A stretch of DNA of 64,000 bases from Prosthecobacter debontii (GTDB lineage: Bacteria > Verrucomicrobiota > Verrucomicrobiia > Verrucomicrobiales > Verrucomicrobiaceae): positions 329,702 to 393,701 of the forward strand of contig NZ_FUYE01000005.1 in NCBI RefSeq assembly GCF_900167535.1, given 5' to 3'. Both the position numbers and the translations under genes were made by a program. Below, in pieces: positions 43,295 through 52,071 of the stretch. The notes under the pieces were generated by a model. It worked only from the letters and a program-made list of their open reading frames with translations, ran no database searches and had not been told where the DNA came from. Each line of letters begins with the position of its first letter. The stretch's first letter is position 1.

Positions 43295-45712
43295 ATGAGA
43301 TCTCTGTGCATTTATGTTTTATTGGCTAGTCCCGCACTGGCAGGGGTAGACTTTGCCCATCAGGTGGTGCCGTTGTTGCGCAAGCATTGTGCCGAGTGCC
43401 ATGCAGGGGAGAAGAAAAAGGGAGGCTTCTCCATGAATGATCGAGAAGCTCTTCTAGCCGGGGGCGAAAACGGAGCGGTGGTGGATCTGGAAAAGCCTCA
43501 GGCCAGCGCGCTTTTGCGGGCGGTCGAGACCCAGGATGAAGATCTTCGCATGCCACCCAAAGGGCCGGGGCTTGACCGTGAAGAAGTGGCCATTTTAAAA
43601 CAGTGGGTTGCGGAAGGACTTCCATGGGAAGCGGGCTTTGCCTTCAAAAAACCGGCTTATGAACCTCCTCTGAAGCCACGCAAGGTCATGCTGCCTCCAG
43701 CTCAGGAAGGTACGGAAAACCCGGTGGACCGACTGGTGCAGGCTTACTGGCACCAACACGAGGTTCCACGCCCCGCTTTATTGGATGATGGAGCTTTTCT
43801 TCGTCGGGCCAGTTTGGATCTGATTGGTCTGCTGCCGACTCCGGACGAGGTAGGCGATTTTCTAGCTGATACGGCACCGGATAAACGAGAAAAGTTGATC
43901 CAGCGTCTCCTCGACAGAGATGTGGATTATGCCGAGCATTGGCTGACCTTTTGGAATGATCTGTTGCGTAATGACTACGGCGGCACGGGTTTCATCACGG
44001 GCGGACGTAAACAGATCAGCAAGTGGCTCTATGAGGCTCTGGTGAGTAACAAGAAGTATGACCAGTTTGTGCAAGAGCTGATTGCGCCGCCTACCGATGA
44101 GAGCCGCGGATTCATTGATGGCATCAAATGGCGCGGGGAAGTCAGTGCCGGGCAGACGGTGGAGATTCAGTTTGCGCAAAGCCTGGGGCAATCCTTTCTG
44201 GGCATCAATCTGAAGTGCGCTTCCTGTCATGACAGCTTCATTGACCGATGGAAGCTGGATGAGGCCTATGGGCTTGCCGCCATCTATGCGGAGAAGCCGC
44301 TGGAGATCCACCGCTGCGACAAACCAGTGGGACGGCAGGCCAAGGCGGCTTGGCTCTTCCCTGAACTGGGGCAGGTGGACGCGGCTGCTGACCGCCCTGA
44401 GCGTCTCAAACAACTGGCTAGACTCATGACTCATCCAGAGAATGGTCGCTTCACTCGCACGTTGGTGAATCGTTTGTGGCATCGATTGATGGGGCGCGGC
44501 ATCGTGCATCCTTTGGATGCGATGGAGACTGCTCCCTGGAATGCCGATCTGCTGGATTATCTAGCCCACCATTTTCAAGAGAATGGCTATGATGTGAAGA
44601 AGACTCTGGAATTGATCGCCAGCTCGGAGCTTTATCAATCTCAGGCCGAAGCAGTGACGGCGGCGGCTGAAGATGCCCCTTACATCTTCAGAGGTGTGAG
44701 ACCGAAGAGGCTCACGGCGGAGCAGTTCATGGATGGAGTGTGGCGGCTGACTGGTGCCGCTCCCAACAAGATGGACGCGGCTGTTTTTCGTGGGAAGCCG
44801 GACCCTGAATTGGCGCGGAAGGTGAGACTCCAAGGGATGTGGATTTGGGGAGATTCCGCCCTCAATGGGCAAGCTCCTCCGGCAGGAGAAAGGATTCTCC
44901 TGCGTAAGATCGTGACATTGGATCAGACCGTGGCTGCCGCTCCCACCATCATGACCTGCGACAACGGCTTCACCCTCTATGTGAATGGTCGTAAGGTCAC
45001 GGCCAGTGAAAATTGGGAGCAGATCGTGGCGATTCCTCTCCATGACAAACTCGTGGTTGGGCAAAACAACATCGTAGTGGTGGCGTCGAATGCTGGAAAG
45101 GGACCCAATCCGGCCGGGCTATATTTTGAGGCAAGGCTGAAGCTGGCCGATGGACAAGAGCAAATCATCCAGAGTGATGAAACCTGGGAGTGGAATCCCA
45201 AAGTGCCCGAAGGCAAGGAGGGGCGTCTAGGTGCGGTAGCGCCAAAGGGCTGGAAGCCCGCAGTGCCGGTGAAAGCGGTAGGAAGTTGGCAAAAAGCTCT
45301 GCAAGCCCAGGGCCCCGGCTTGCTCTCACAAGGAGCTCGTAGCGGGCATTTGATGGTGCGCGCCAGTTTGCTGAAGAGTGACTTTTTGATGCGTTCACTC
45401 GGGCGACCCAATCGAGACCAAATCGTCTCCATGCGGCCCAATGGCATCACGACCTTAGAGGCTCTCGATCTTTCGAATGGGGACTCTTTAACTGCGGCTC
45501 TGGCCTCGGGGGCACAAACTTTGACTGAGCGAGACTGGAATGTGCCTGAGGACCTGGTCCGTTGGATCTACCGCCAAGCCTTGTCCCGTGATCCTTCTCC
45601 TGAGGAACAGCAGGTGGCGTTGGAAGTCATCGGAACCTCGTTGGAGCCCGCTGCGGTCCAGGACTTGTTGTGGGCTGTCGTCATGCAGCCTGAATTCATG
45701 TTTGTGCGTTAA
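43295..45712 (+). CDS. PSD1-type cytochrome protein (DUF1549/DUF1553)
   Basis: An 805-residue secreted protein of a family abundant in Planctomycetota and Verrucomicrobiota. The signal peptide MRSLCIYVLLASPALAG fixes the start at 43295. A planctomycete cytochrome C domain has C32-A-E-C-H36. Then come DUF1549 (PVDRLVQAYWHQHEVPRPA, RRASLDLIGLLPTPDEV), with a second CASCH at C308, and DUF1553 at the end. Between them, about residues 510-650, lies a beta-sandwich insert (GDSALNG...NGFTLYVNGRKV) resembling galactose-binding folds. The role is presumed redox or glycan-linked. It is the first gene of the sulfatase operon, 17 bases before the DUF1501 gene. Confidence 0.88.
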   Translation: MRSLCIYVLLASPALAGVDFAHQVVPLLRKHCAECHAGEKKKGGFSMNDREALLAGGENGAVVDLEKPQASALLRAVETQDEDLRMPPKGPGLDREEVAILKQWVAEGLPWEAGFAFKKPAYEPPLKPRKVMLPPAQEGTENPVDRLVQAYWHQHEVPRPALLDDGAFLRRASLDLIGLLPTPDEVGDFLADTAPDKREKLIQRLLDRDVDYAEHWLTFWNDLLRNDYGGTGFITGGRKQISKWLYEALVSNKKYDQFVQELIAPPTDESRGFIDGIKWRGEVSAGQTVEIQFAQSLGQSFLGINLKCASCHDSFIDRWKLDEAYGLAAIYAEKPLEIHRCDKPVGRQAKAAWLFPELGQVDAAADRPERLKQLARLMTHPENGRFTRTLVNRLWHRLMGRGIVHPLDAMETAPWNADLLDYLAHHFQENGYDVKKTLELIASSELYQSQAEAVTAAAEDAPYIFRGVRPKRLTAEQFMDGVWRLTGAAPNKMDAAVFRGKPDPELARKVRLQGMWIWGDSALNGQAPPAGERILLRKIVTLDQTVAAAPTIMTCDNGFTLYVNGRKVTASENWEQIVAIPLHDKLVVGQNNIVVVASNAGKGPNPAGLYFEARLKLADGQEQIIQSDETWEWNPKVPEGKEGRLGAVAPKGWKPAVPVKAVGSWQKALQAQGPGLLSQGARSGHLMVRASLLKSDFLMRSLGRPNRDQIVSMRPNGITTLEALDLSNGDSLTAALASGAQTLTERDWNVPEDLVRWIYRQALSRDPSPEEQQVALEVIGTSLEPAAVQDLLWAVVMQPEFMFVR

Positions 45713-45729
45713 CCCTCATCGTCTGGTTT

Positions 45730-47178
45730 ATGAAAACGATATTCGATATCAAGGCTCCCGAATTCATCGTGAGGCGAGATTTTATCAAGCAGCTTGCTGC
45801 GGCAGCGACAGCTGCCTGGATGACTGGTGAGCCACGCATGCTGCGGGCCTCGCCCCTGCAGCATCCTCAAGCCAAGGCCGATGCTTGTATCCTGCTTTGG
45901 ATGGCGGGCGGTATGGCTGCGCCGGAGACTTTCGATCCCAAACGCTACGTGCCTTTTGAAAAAGGGCTGGAGGTGTCGAAGATGCTTAGCACTTTTCCGG
46001 CGATTGATACCCCAGTCGATGGTCTAAAAATCTGTCAGGGCTTGGAAAACATCGCGCAGGTGATGGACCGAGCCACGTTAATTCGCAGTGCTGTGCAGCC
46101 GGATCTCGGCAGCATCTTGCACAGCCGCCATCAGTATCATTGGCATACGGGTTATGTGCCGCCGCAAACGGTGGCCTGTCCGCATATCGGATCGTGGATG
46201 GCCAAGGTCCTCGGCCCGCGCAACTCGGTGATGCCCGCGTTCGTGAACGTTGGCCAAAGGCTGGAGGGAGTCGGAGAGAGTGAGGAGTTGAAGGCCTTCA
46301 CCACGGCGGGTTTCTTTGGCAGTGAATATGGGCCGATGAACCTTCCCTATCCAGAGGAAGCAGCGGCTTCGGTGAAACCTCCCAAGGGCATGGACGGAGG
46401 TCGCTTTAGCAATCGGGATAAGTTGTTTCGCAAGCTTTTGGATCAAGCTCCTGAGCGAGACTTCATGAGTGATTATCAGCAGCAGTCCATGATTCGTAGC
46501 ATGGATAACGCTTATCGCCTTTTGAGTTCGAAGGAGCGCGAGGCTTTCGATATCAGCTTAGAGCCGAAGGAGAGCTATGCTAACTATGATACCGGTCGTT
46601 TTGGGCGTGGATGCCTGCTAGCGCGCCGTTTGGTGGAGGCTGGGGTGCGTTTTGTCGAAGTGACCACGGAATACGTGCCCTTCTTTCAGTGGGATACGCA
46701 TAAGGATGGTCACACCACCGTGGATGCTTTGCATAAAGAGATCGATCTGCCCATTGCTACGTTAGTGCGTGATCTGGAGGATCGGGGGCTTCTGGAGCGC
46801 ACCCTGGTCATCGTGGCCAGTGAGTTTAGTCGGGATGCCATTATGGAAGGGAAGCCTGGTTCGAATGCGGGTGATCAGGCCACGTTCAAGGTCGATCGGT
46901 TGGAGGAGATGAAGCACTATGGTTTACATCGTCACTTCACCGGAGGCACCAGCGTCGTGATGTTTGGTGGCGGCACGAAGAAAGGTTTTGTGTATGGAGA
47001 AACCGCCGATGAGCGACCTCTCATCGCTGTAAAGAATCCGGTCACCGTCATGGACCTCCACGCCACGATCATGACGGCCATGGGGATCAGTCCCAAGACG
47101 GAATACACCATTGAAGGTCGCCCCTTTTACGTCACCGAAGACGGTCAAGGAAAGGCCGTTGCTGAACTCTTCGCCTAA
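45730..47178 (+). CDS. DUF1501 protein, Tat-exported, sulfatase-fold
   Basis: A 482-residue protein related to the sulfatase/alkaline phosphatase fold. A twin-arginine signal VRRDFIKQLAAAATAAWM suggests folded export. Conserved DUF1501 blocks are visible: LWMAGGMAAPETFDPKRYVP, LIRSAVQPDLGSILHSRHQYHWHTGY, and EFSRDAIMEGKPGSNAGDQ. It lacks the sulfatase C/S-x-P-x-R signature. PSD1 and DUF1501 genes are commonly neighbours in this phylum; their joint role is unknown. It lies 13 bases before the first sulfatase. Confidence 0.88.
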   Translation: MKTIFDIKAPEFIVRRDFIKQLAAAATAAWMTGEPRMLRASPLQHPQAKADACILLWMAGGMAAPETFDPKRYVPFEKGLEVSKMLSTFPAIDTPVDGLKICQGLENIAQVMDRATLIRSAVQPDLGSILHSRHQYHWHTGYVPPQTVACPHIGSWMAKVLGPRNSVMPAFVNVGQRLEGVGESEELKAFTTAGFFGSEYGPMNLPYPEEAAASVKPPKGMDGGRFSNRDKLFRKLLDQAPERDFMSDYQQQSMIRSMDNAYRLLSSKEREAFDISLEPKESYANYDTGRFGRGCLLARRLVEAGVRFVEVTTEYVPFFQWDTHKDGHTTVDALHKEIDLPIATLVRDLEDRGLLERTLVIVASEFSRDAIMEGKPGSNAGDQATFKVDRLEEMKHYGLHRHFTGGTSVVMFGGGTKKGFVYGETADERPLIAVKNPVTVMDLHATIMTAMGISPKTEYTIEGRPFYVTEDGQGKAVAELFA

Positions 47179-47191
47179 CGATCAATCGCTT

Positions 47192-49153
47192 ATGAAACAG
47201 ATTCTCTTTTGTCTTTCTTGGTTCTTTGGCCTGAGCCTAGTGTCGGCGGCTACCGCAGAGAAACCGAATGTCGTTCTGTTCCTCGCAGATGACATGGGCT
47301 GGATGGATAGTGGCGTCTATGGCTCCAAGTATTATGAAACGCCGAACATCGACCGTTTTGCCACACGTGGGGTGCGTTTCACTCGAGCCTATGCACAGCC
47401 TCTCTGTTCACCGACACGGGCCTCGATTCTCTCGGGCAAACATACCCCTCGACATGGGATTTTGACCGCCAGTGGGCATCGGCCACCTCAACCGCCTGGA
47501 CATCAATTCATGCCAGAGACGGCAGCGCCGAATCAGCCGATGCTGGTTCCTGAGAGTAAGAACTACCTGGACCTCTCCGAGGTGACTCTCGCAGAGGCTC
47601 TTCACGGCGCAGGCTATCGCACCGCGCACATTGGTAAATGGCATCTGGGTCTGATGGCTGAACATCGGCCTGAGAAGCAGGGGTTCGATGTGGCTTTTCA
47701 TTGTGCGCCGGATCCCGGGCCCCCGGGGGAATACTTTTCACCGTATGGGGTGATTCCTGAGGGGAACCCCAATGCCAAGATCAAGGTGGGCACTATTACG
47801 GATGGACCCGAGGGCGAATACATCGTGGATCGTCAGGCCGCAGAAGCGGTGAAGTTCATTCGTGAAAGTAAGGATCAACCCTTTTTCCTAAATCTCTGGT
47901 GCTATGGCGTGCATGGTCCATGGGGACATAAAAAAGAATATACAGAGGAGTTTGCCAAAAAGACCGATCCTCGGGGGGTTCAGGGGAATCCCATCATGGC
48001 TTCCATGCTGAGAAGCGTGGACGAGTGTTTTGGCAAGATCATGGATGAGCTGGATCAGTTGGGTTTAACAGAAAACACGATTGTCATTTTCTATTCCGAT
48101 AACGGCGGTAATACACACAGCAATGTTCCTTCCACGGCGAAGACGGAGAAAGCCGAGAAGTTCAAAAGCGAGTTCTTGGCCGATTGGCGCAAATGGGCCG
48201 GGGACCGTCCTCCGACGGATAACACGCCGCTGCGTGAAGGGAAAAGCTCTCTGTATGAGGGGGGGACTCGCGTGCCCATGATCTGGTCATGGGGCAAGCG
48301 GTTCGCTCCCACGGTGAATGAAGACAGCCTTGTCGGACACATTGATATCTATCCCACCATCCTGGAATTAACGGGCGTGGCTCGACCTCCAGAGCAGAAG
48401 CTGGACGGCGTGAGCTTAGCTCCTGTGTTGACGGGGCAGGGTATGCTTGAGCGAACCGCCTTTTTCAATTATTTCCCCTATCGCCCGAATGAGGGAGGGG
48501 CCACCGTCTGCCATGGCGATTTTAAGCTGATTCGGTGGTTCGGCGAAGGAGTACCTCGGGAACTGTATAACCTGAAGGAAGATCTCGGAGAAACCAACAA
48601 CCTCGCGGCTCAGATGCCGGGCAAAGTGGCTGAACTGGAGGCTCTGCTGGAGGGTTATCTCGCTGATACTGGAGCACTGATCCCGAAACCCAACCCGGCT
48701 TACACACCGCGAGTCAATGCGAAGATAGCGGCTGATCCCATGCGAGGTCTCGTGCCGAAGGCGAGTAAAGCTACGCTAAAGAAGGGCTATGTGCTTATCG
48801 AAGGGCAGGGGAAAAAGCCTTTCTTGGGGCACGCCTCGGTGCAATCCAAGGTGTCGGGTCCCTCGGTGCTGCATTTGCGGGCGCGCAGTGCGGTAGGCGG
48901 CCAGGGGCGTCTCCACTGGCGCACCGCCGGACAGGCGACCTATGAAGAAGGCATCCAGTCTGTGGACTATGAATTACCTGCGGGTGAAGCCTGGCAAGAC
49001 ATCAAAGTGAACATCCCTGTGAAAGGTAAATTGGTCGCGTTTCGGCTCTACCTGCCTGCTGAAAAGGAGCCTGTGGAGATTGAATCACTCGCTCTCGAAT
49101 CCCAAGCCAGCGGACAAGCCACCGCGTCTTGGAACTTCGCCATTCAACCTTAA
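47192..49153 (+). CDS. Exported sulfatase 1 with C-terminal beta domain
   Basis: A 653-residue S1-family sulfatase. The signal peptide MKQILFCLSWFFGLSLVSAA fixes the start. Metal ligands lie in LADDMGW (33-34), and the signature C72-S-P-T-R76 supplies the cysteine that is converted to formylglycine. HIGKWHLG and IVIFYSDNGGN provide further active-site residues. After the catalytic domain (to about 540) there is a C-terminal beta-sandwich-like region (RLHWRTAGQATYEE) that recurs in sulfatases 5 and 6. It removes sulfate esters from a glycan outside the cytoplasm; which one is unknown. Confidence 0.92.
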   Translation: MKQILFCLSWFFGLSLVSAATAEKPNVVLFLADDMGWMDSGVYGSKYYETPNIDRFATRGVRFTRAYAQPLCSPTRASILSGKHTPRHGILTASGHRPPQPPGHQFMPETAAPNQPMLVPESKNYLDLSEVTLAEALHGAGYRTAHIGKWHLGLMAEHRPEKQGFDVAFHCAPDPGPPGEYFSPYGVIPEGNPNAKIKVGTITDGPEGEYIVDRQAAEAVKFIRESKDQPFFLNLWCYGVHGPWGHKKEYTEEFAKKTDPRGVQGNPIMASMLRSVDECFGKIMDELDQLGLTENTIVIFYSDNGGNTHSNVPSTAKTEKAEKFKSEFLADWRKWAGDRPPTDNTPLREGKSSLYEGGTRVPMIWSWGKRFAPTVNEDSLVGHIDIYPTILELTGVARPPEQKLDGVSLAPVLTGQGMLERTAFFNYFPYRPNEGGATVCHGDFKLIRWFGEGVPRELYNLKEDLGETNNLAAQMPGKVAELEALLEGYLADTGALIPKPNPAYTPRVNAKIAADPMRGLVPKASKATLKKGYVLIEGQGKKPFLGHASVQSKVSGPSVLHLRARSAVGGQGRLHWRTAGQATYEEGIQSVDYELPAGEAWQDIKVNIPVKGKLVAFRLYLPAEKEPVEIESLALESQASGQATASWNFAIQP

Positions 49154-49178
49154 TTTTCTCCCCCCCAGTTTTCCAACC

Positions 49179-50576
49179 ATGATGCTCAAATCCCTTTTTC
49201 AATTCGCTCTCGTGAGCCTCTCTCTGTGGGCTGGCCTCGCTCGTGCTGCTGAGGCTCCGCCTAACATTGTATTCATCCTTTCGGATGATCAAGCCTATAC
49301 CGATTACGGTTTCATGGGGCATTCGCTGATCAAGACACCGAATTTGGACAAGCTGGCCGCCAGCGGTGCTCTATTCACTCGGGGGTATGTGCCCACGGCA
49401 TTGTGCCGCCCCTCCCTAGCCACGTTGGCTACGGGGTTGTATGCTCATCAGCATAAGATTTCGGGCAATGATCCGGCACCCTCACTGGCGAAGCCTGATT
49501 CGCCCGAGTATAACGATCTTCGGAATCGCCTGATTCAGCACATGGATGCGCTGCCTAATCTGCCCAAGCTCTTGGTCGAGCGCGGCTATCTGGCGCATCA
49601 GTCAGGCAAGTGGTGGGAGGGGTCCTACAAGCGGGGTGGTTTCACCCATGGCATGACGCGTGGCTTTCCTGAAAAAGGCGGCCGTCATGGTGATGATGGT
49701 CTGAAGATCGGCCGGGAAGGGCTGCAGCCCGTATTTGACTTTGTGGACCTCGCTCAGAAGGAACAGAAACCTTTTTACCTGTGGTATTCCCCCTTCATGC
49801 CACACACACCGCACAATCCGCCGGAGCGTTTTCTGGCCAAGTATCGCGACAAGGTGGACTCGCTCGAAGTGGCCAAATACTACGCCATGTGTGAGTGGTT
49901 TGATGAAACCTGCGGACAGCTTCTGGACTACCTGGATAAGAAAGGCCTGACCGAAAACACCTTGGTTTATTACATCTGTGACAACGGCTGGATACAGGAC
50001 CCCCATAGCAAGAACTATGCACCACGGTCAAAGCAATCTCCCAATGAAGGTGGCATCCGCCAGCCAATCTTGATCAGTTGGCCGGGGAAGATCAAACCCG
50101 GTAAGTATGACGATCTCGTGAGCAGCATCGATTTGGTGCCGACTCTGCTCAAGGTGGCCGGTGCTCGTGTGCCGGAGAATCTTCCCGGTCTGGATCTTAT
50201 GCCTCTGATGACGGAAGGGAAGAAGCTGGAGAGGGACACCTTGTATGGTGAAGGCTTCGATCACGACGTCGCGAACGTGGATAAACCCGAACAGAGTCTT
50301 CTGTATCGCTGGGCCATCGAAGGACAGTGGAAGCTCCTGCTCACCTATGATGGCGAGTTGAGCCGCCGTTATGCCAAGAGCCATCCTCGGGAAGAGAAAC
50401 GCCCACAGCTCTATGACTTGAAGGCCGATCCTGAAGAAAATCACAATGTCGCCAAAGAACATCCCGAGATCGTCAAGCGCTTGGCAGACAAGATCGCTGC
50501 GTGGTGGCCGGTGACGGAGAGGAAGGTATTCACCGAATGGAGCGACGAACCGAAGGAGTGGTCAGCCGCAGAATGA
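49179..50576 (+). CDS. Exported sulfatase 2 with altered maturation motif
   Basis: A 465-residue sulfatase with signal MMLKSLFQFALVSLSLWAGLARAAE. ILSDDQAY has the metal-binding Asp pair and YICDNGW the second metal site. The signature reads C76-R-P-S-L80-A-T-L-A-T-G: the Arg of C-x-P-x-R is replaced by Leu. The Arg normally helps formylglycine-generating enzyme recognise the site and also contacts the active centre, so maturation may differ or another enzyme may act. It is 25 bases after sulfatase 1 and its stop overlaps the next start by 4 bases. Confidence 0.87.
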   Translation: MMLKSLFQFALVSLSLWAGLARAAEAPPNIVFILSDDQAYTDYGFMGHSLIKTPNLDKLAASGALFTRGYVPTALCRPSLATLATGLYAHQHKISGNDPAPSLAKPDSPEYNDLRNRLIQHMDALPNLPKLLVERGYLAHQSGKWWEGSYKRGGFTHGMTRGFPEKGGRHGDDGLKIGREGLQPVFDFVDLAQKEQKPFYLWYSPFMPHTPHNPPERFLAKYRDKVDSLEVAKYYAMCEWFDETCGQLLDYLDKKGLTENTLVYYICDNGWIQDPHSKNYAPRSKQSPNEGGIRQPILISWPGKIKPGKYDDLVSSIDLVPTLLKVAGARVPENLPGLDLMPLMTEGKKLERDTLYGEGFDHDVANVDKPEQSLLYRWAIEGQWKLLLTYDGELSRRYAKSHPREEKRPQLYDLKADPEENHNVAKEHPEIVKRLADKIAAWWPVTERKVFTEWSDEPKEWSAAE

Positions 50577-52051
50577 AACCCATGTCACGATTTCATCTCG
50601 CTCTTCTCGTTGGGACGCTGGCCTTGCAGGCACTGCCCTCCCTAGCAGCGGTTAAGCAGCCTAACATCTTGTTCTTCTTTGCAGATGATCAGCGCTATGA
50701 CACCTTGAGTTGTTCAGGGCACCCGATTGTGCAGACACCGACGATTGACCGTCTGGCGTCTCAAGGGGTGCGCTTTGAAAACGCCTTTGTCACCACACCG
50801 ATCTGCTGGGTGAGTCGAGCCATCGTCTTAACGGGCCAATGGGCACGCACGCATTCGCAACCCGATGCGGTGCCCACGGTGAAACCGAGTTCGTTACCCA
50901 CTCTCTTGCCTTTAGTCCTCCGATCGGCGGGTTACCGCACAGGTCATTTCGGCAAATGGCACTTCAAGGGACCCGCAGGCTTCGATCCCGCCGCTCAGTA
51001 TGATGAATACGAGATGATCGGGCGAAACCCGTATTTCAAAACGATGCCGGATGGCAGCAAGCGCCATGAGACCGACATCGTTGCGGATAAAGGCATCGAG
51101 TTTCTCAAGTCACAGCCGAAGGACAAACCCTTTGCCCTTAACTTGTGGTTCAATGCGGCCCATGCCGAGGATAGCGATCACCGTCCGGGCATTGGTCTGT
51201 ATCCTTGGCCTCAGTCCACGGATGGACTCTATGACGATCGCTCCATTCCGCCGCCGCCCTTGGGAACTCCCGAGATCTTTGAACGGCATCCGCAGTTCCT
51301 TAAAGACAGCCTTAATCGTGAGCGATTCTTTTGGGGGTATGACACCCCGGAGAAATATGAGATCAATGTGCGGGCCTATTACCGCATGATTAGCGGCATC
51401 GATAAGGCGGTAGCCCGAGTGTTGAAGGCATTGGAAGAAGCAGGGCTCGCTGACAATACCATCATCGTTTATAGCGCGGACAATGGTTACTACTTGGGGG
51501 ACCGGGGCTTTCAGGGCAAGTGGTCCCACTATGAGGAATCTCTGCGAGTGCCGTTGGTGATCTATGATCCGCGCTTGCCTCGGGAAAAGCGCGGAAGAGT
51601 GGTTTCCCCGATGGCTTTGAATGTGGATCTTCCGGCGACCCTGGTGGATTGGGCTGGGGTGAAGAAACCCACGGCTTATGAAGGCAGCAGTCTGGTGCCG
51701 ATTGTCGAAGGCAAGGAGGTTCCAGATTGGCGCACACACTTCTTTTGTGAGCATCTGGACCTCGCACCCACGCTGACCTGGGAAGGTGTCCGGGGGGATC
51801 GGTATGTGTATGCGAGATACTTTGATCAACAACCGCCCTTCGAGTTCCTTCACGATCTGAAGACGGATCGTGATGAATTGAAGAATCTGGCGAATGATCC
51901 TGCTCAGGGGGAAGTGCTCAAAGAAATGCGAGCGCTCTGTGATCGTGAAATGAATGCGCGAGGAGGGGCGCTCCTGCCGATCGAGCGGCGGCATGCTAAG
52001 AACCCTGCGGCGATCAGCAAGAATGCACCGAAAAAGAAGAAGCTGAACTGA
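50573..52051 (+). CDS. Exported sulfatase 3 with altered maturation motif
   Basis: A 492-residue sulfatase with a signal peptide (residues 4-26, ending SLAA). FFADDQRYDTLS holds the metal Asp pair and VYSADNGYYLGDRG the second site. The signature is C78-W-V-S-R82-A-I-V-L-T-G: the usual proline is replaced by valine, while the Arg stays. The start overlaps the previous stop by 4 bases; a second ATG 9 bases later is possible. The C-terminus is Lys rich (APKKKKLN). Confidence 0.87.
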   Translation: MKPMSRFHLALLVGTLALQALPSLAAVKQPNILFFFADDQRYDTLSCSGHPIVQTPTIDRLASQGVRFENAFVTTPICWVSRAIVLTGQWARTHSQPDAVPTVKPSSLPTLLPLVLRSAGYRTGHFGKWHFKGPAGFDPAAQYDEYEMIGRNPYFKTMPDGSKRHETDIVADKGIEFLKSQPKDKPFALNLWFNAAHAEDSDHRPGIGLYPWPQSTDGLYDDRSIPPPPLGTPEIFERHPQFLKDSLNRERFFWGYDTPEKYEINVRAYYRMISGIDKAVARVLKALEEAGLADNTIIVYSADNGYYLGDRGFQGKWSHYEESLRVPLVIYDPRLPREKRGRVVSPMALNVDLPATLVDWAGVKKPTAYEGSSLVPIVEGKEVPDWRTHFFCEHLDLAPTLTWEGVRGDRYVYARYFDQQPPFEFLHDLKTDRDELKNLANDPAQGEVLKEMRALCDREMNARGGALLPIERRHAKNPAAISKNAPKKKKLN

Positions 52052-52071
52052 CTCGTTTTGTTTTACCAACC

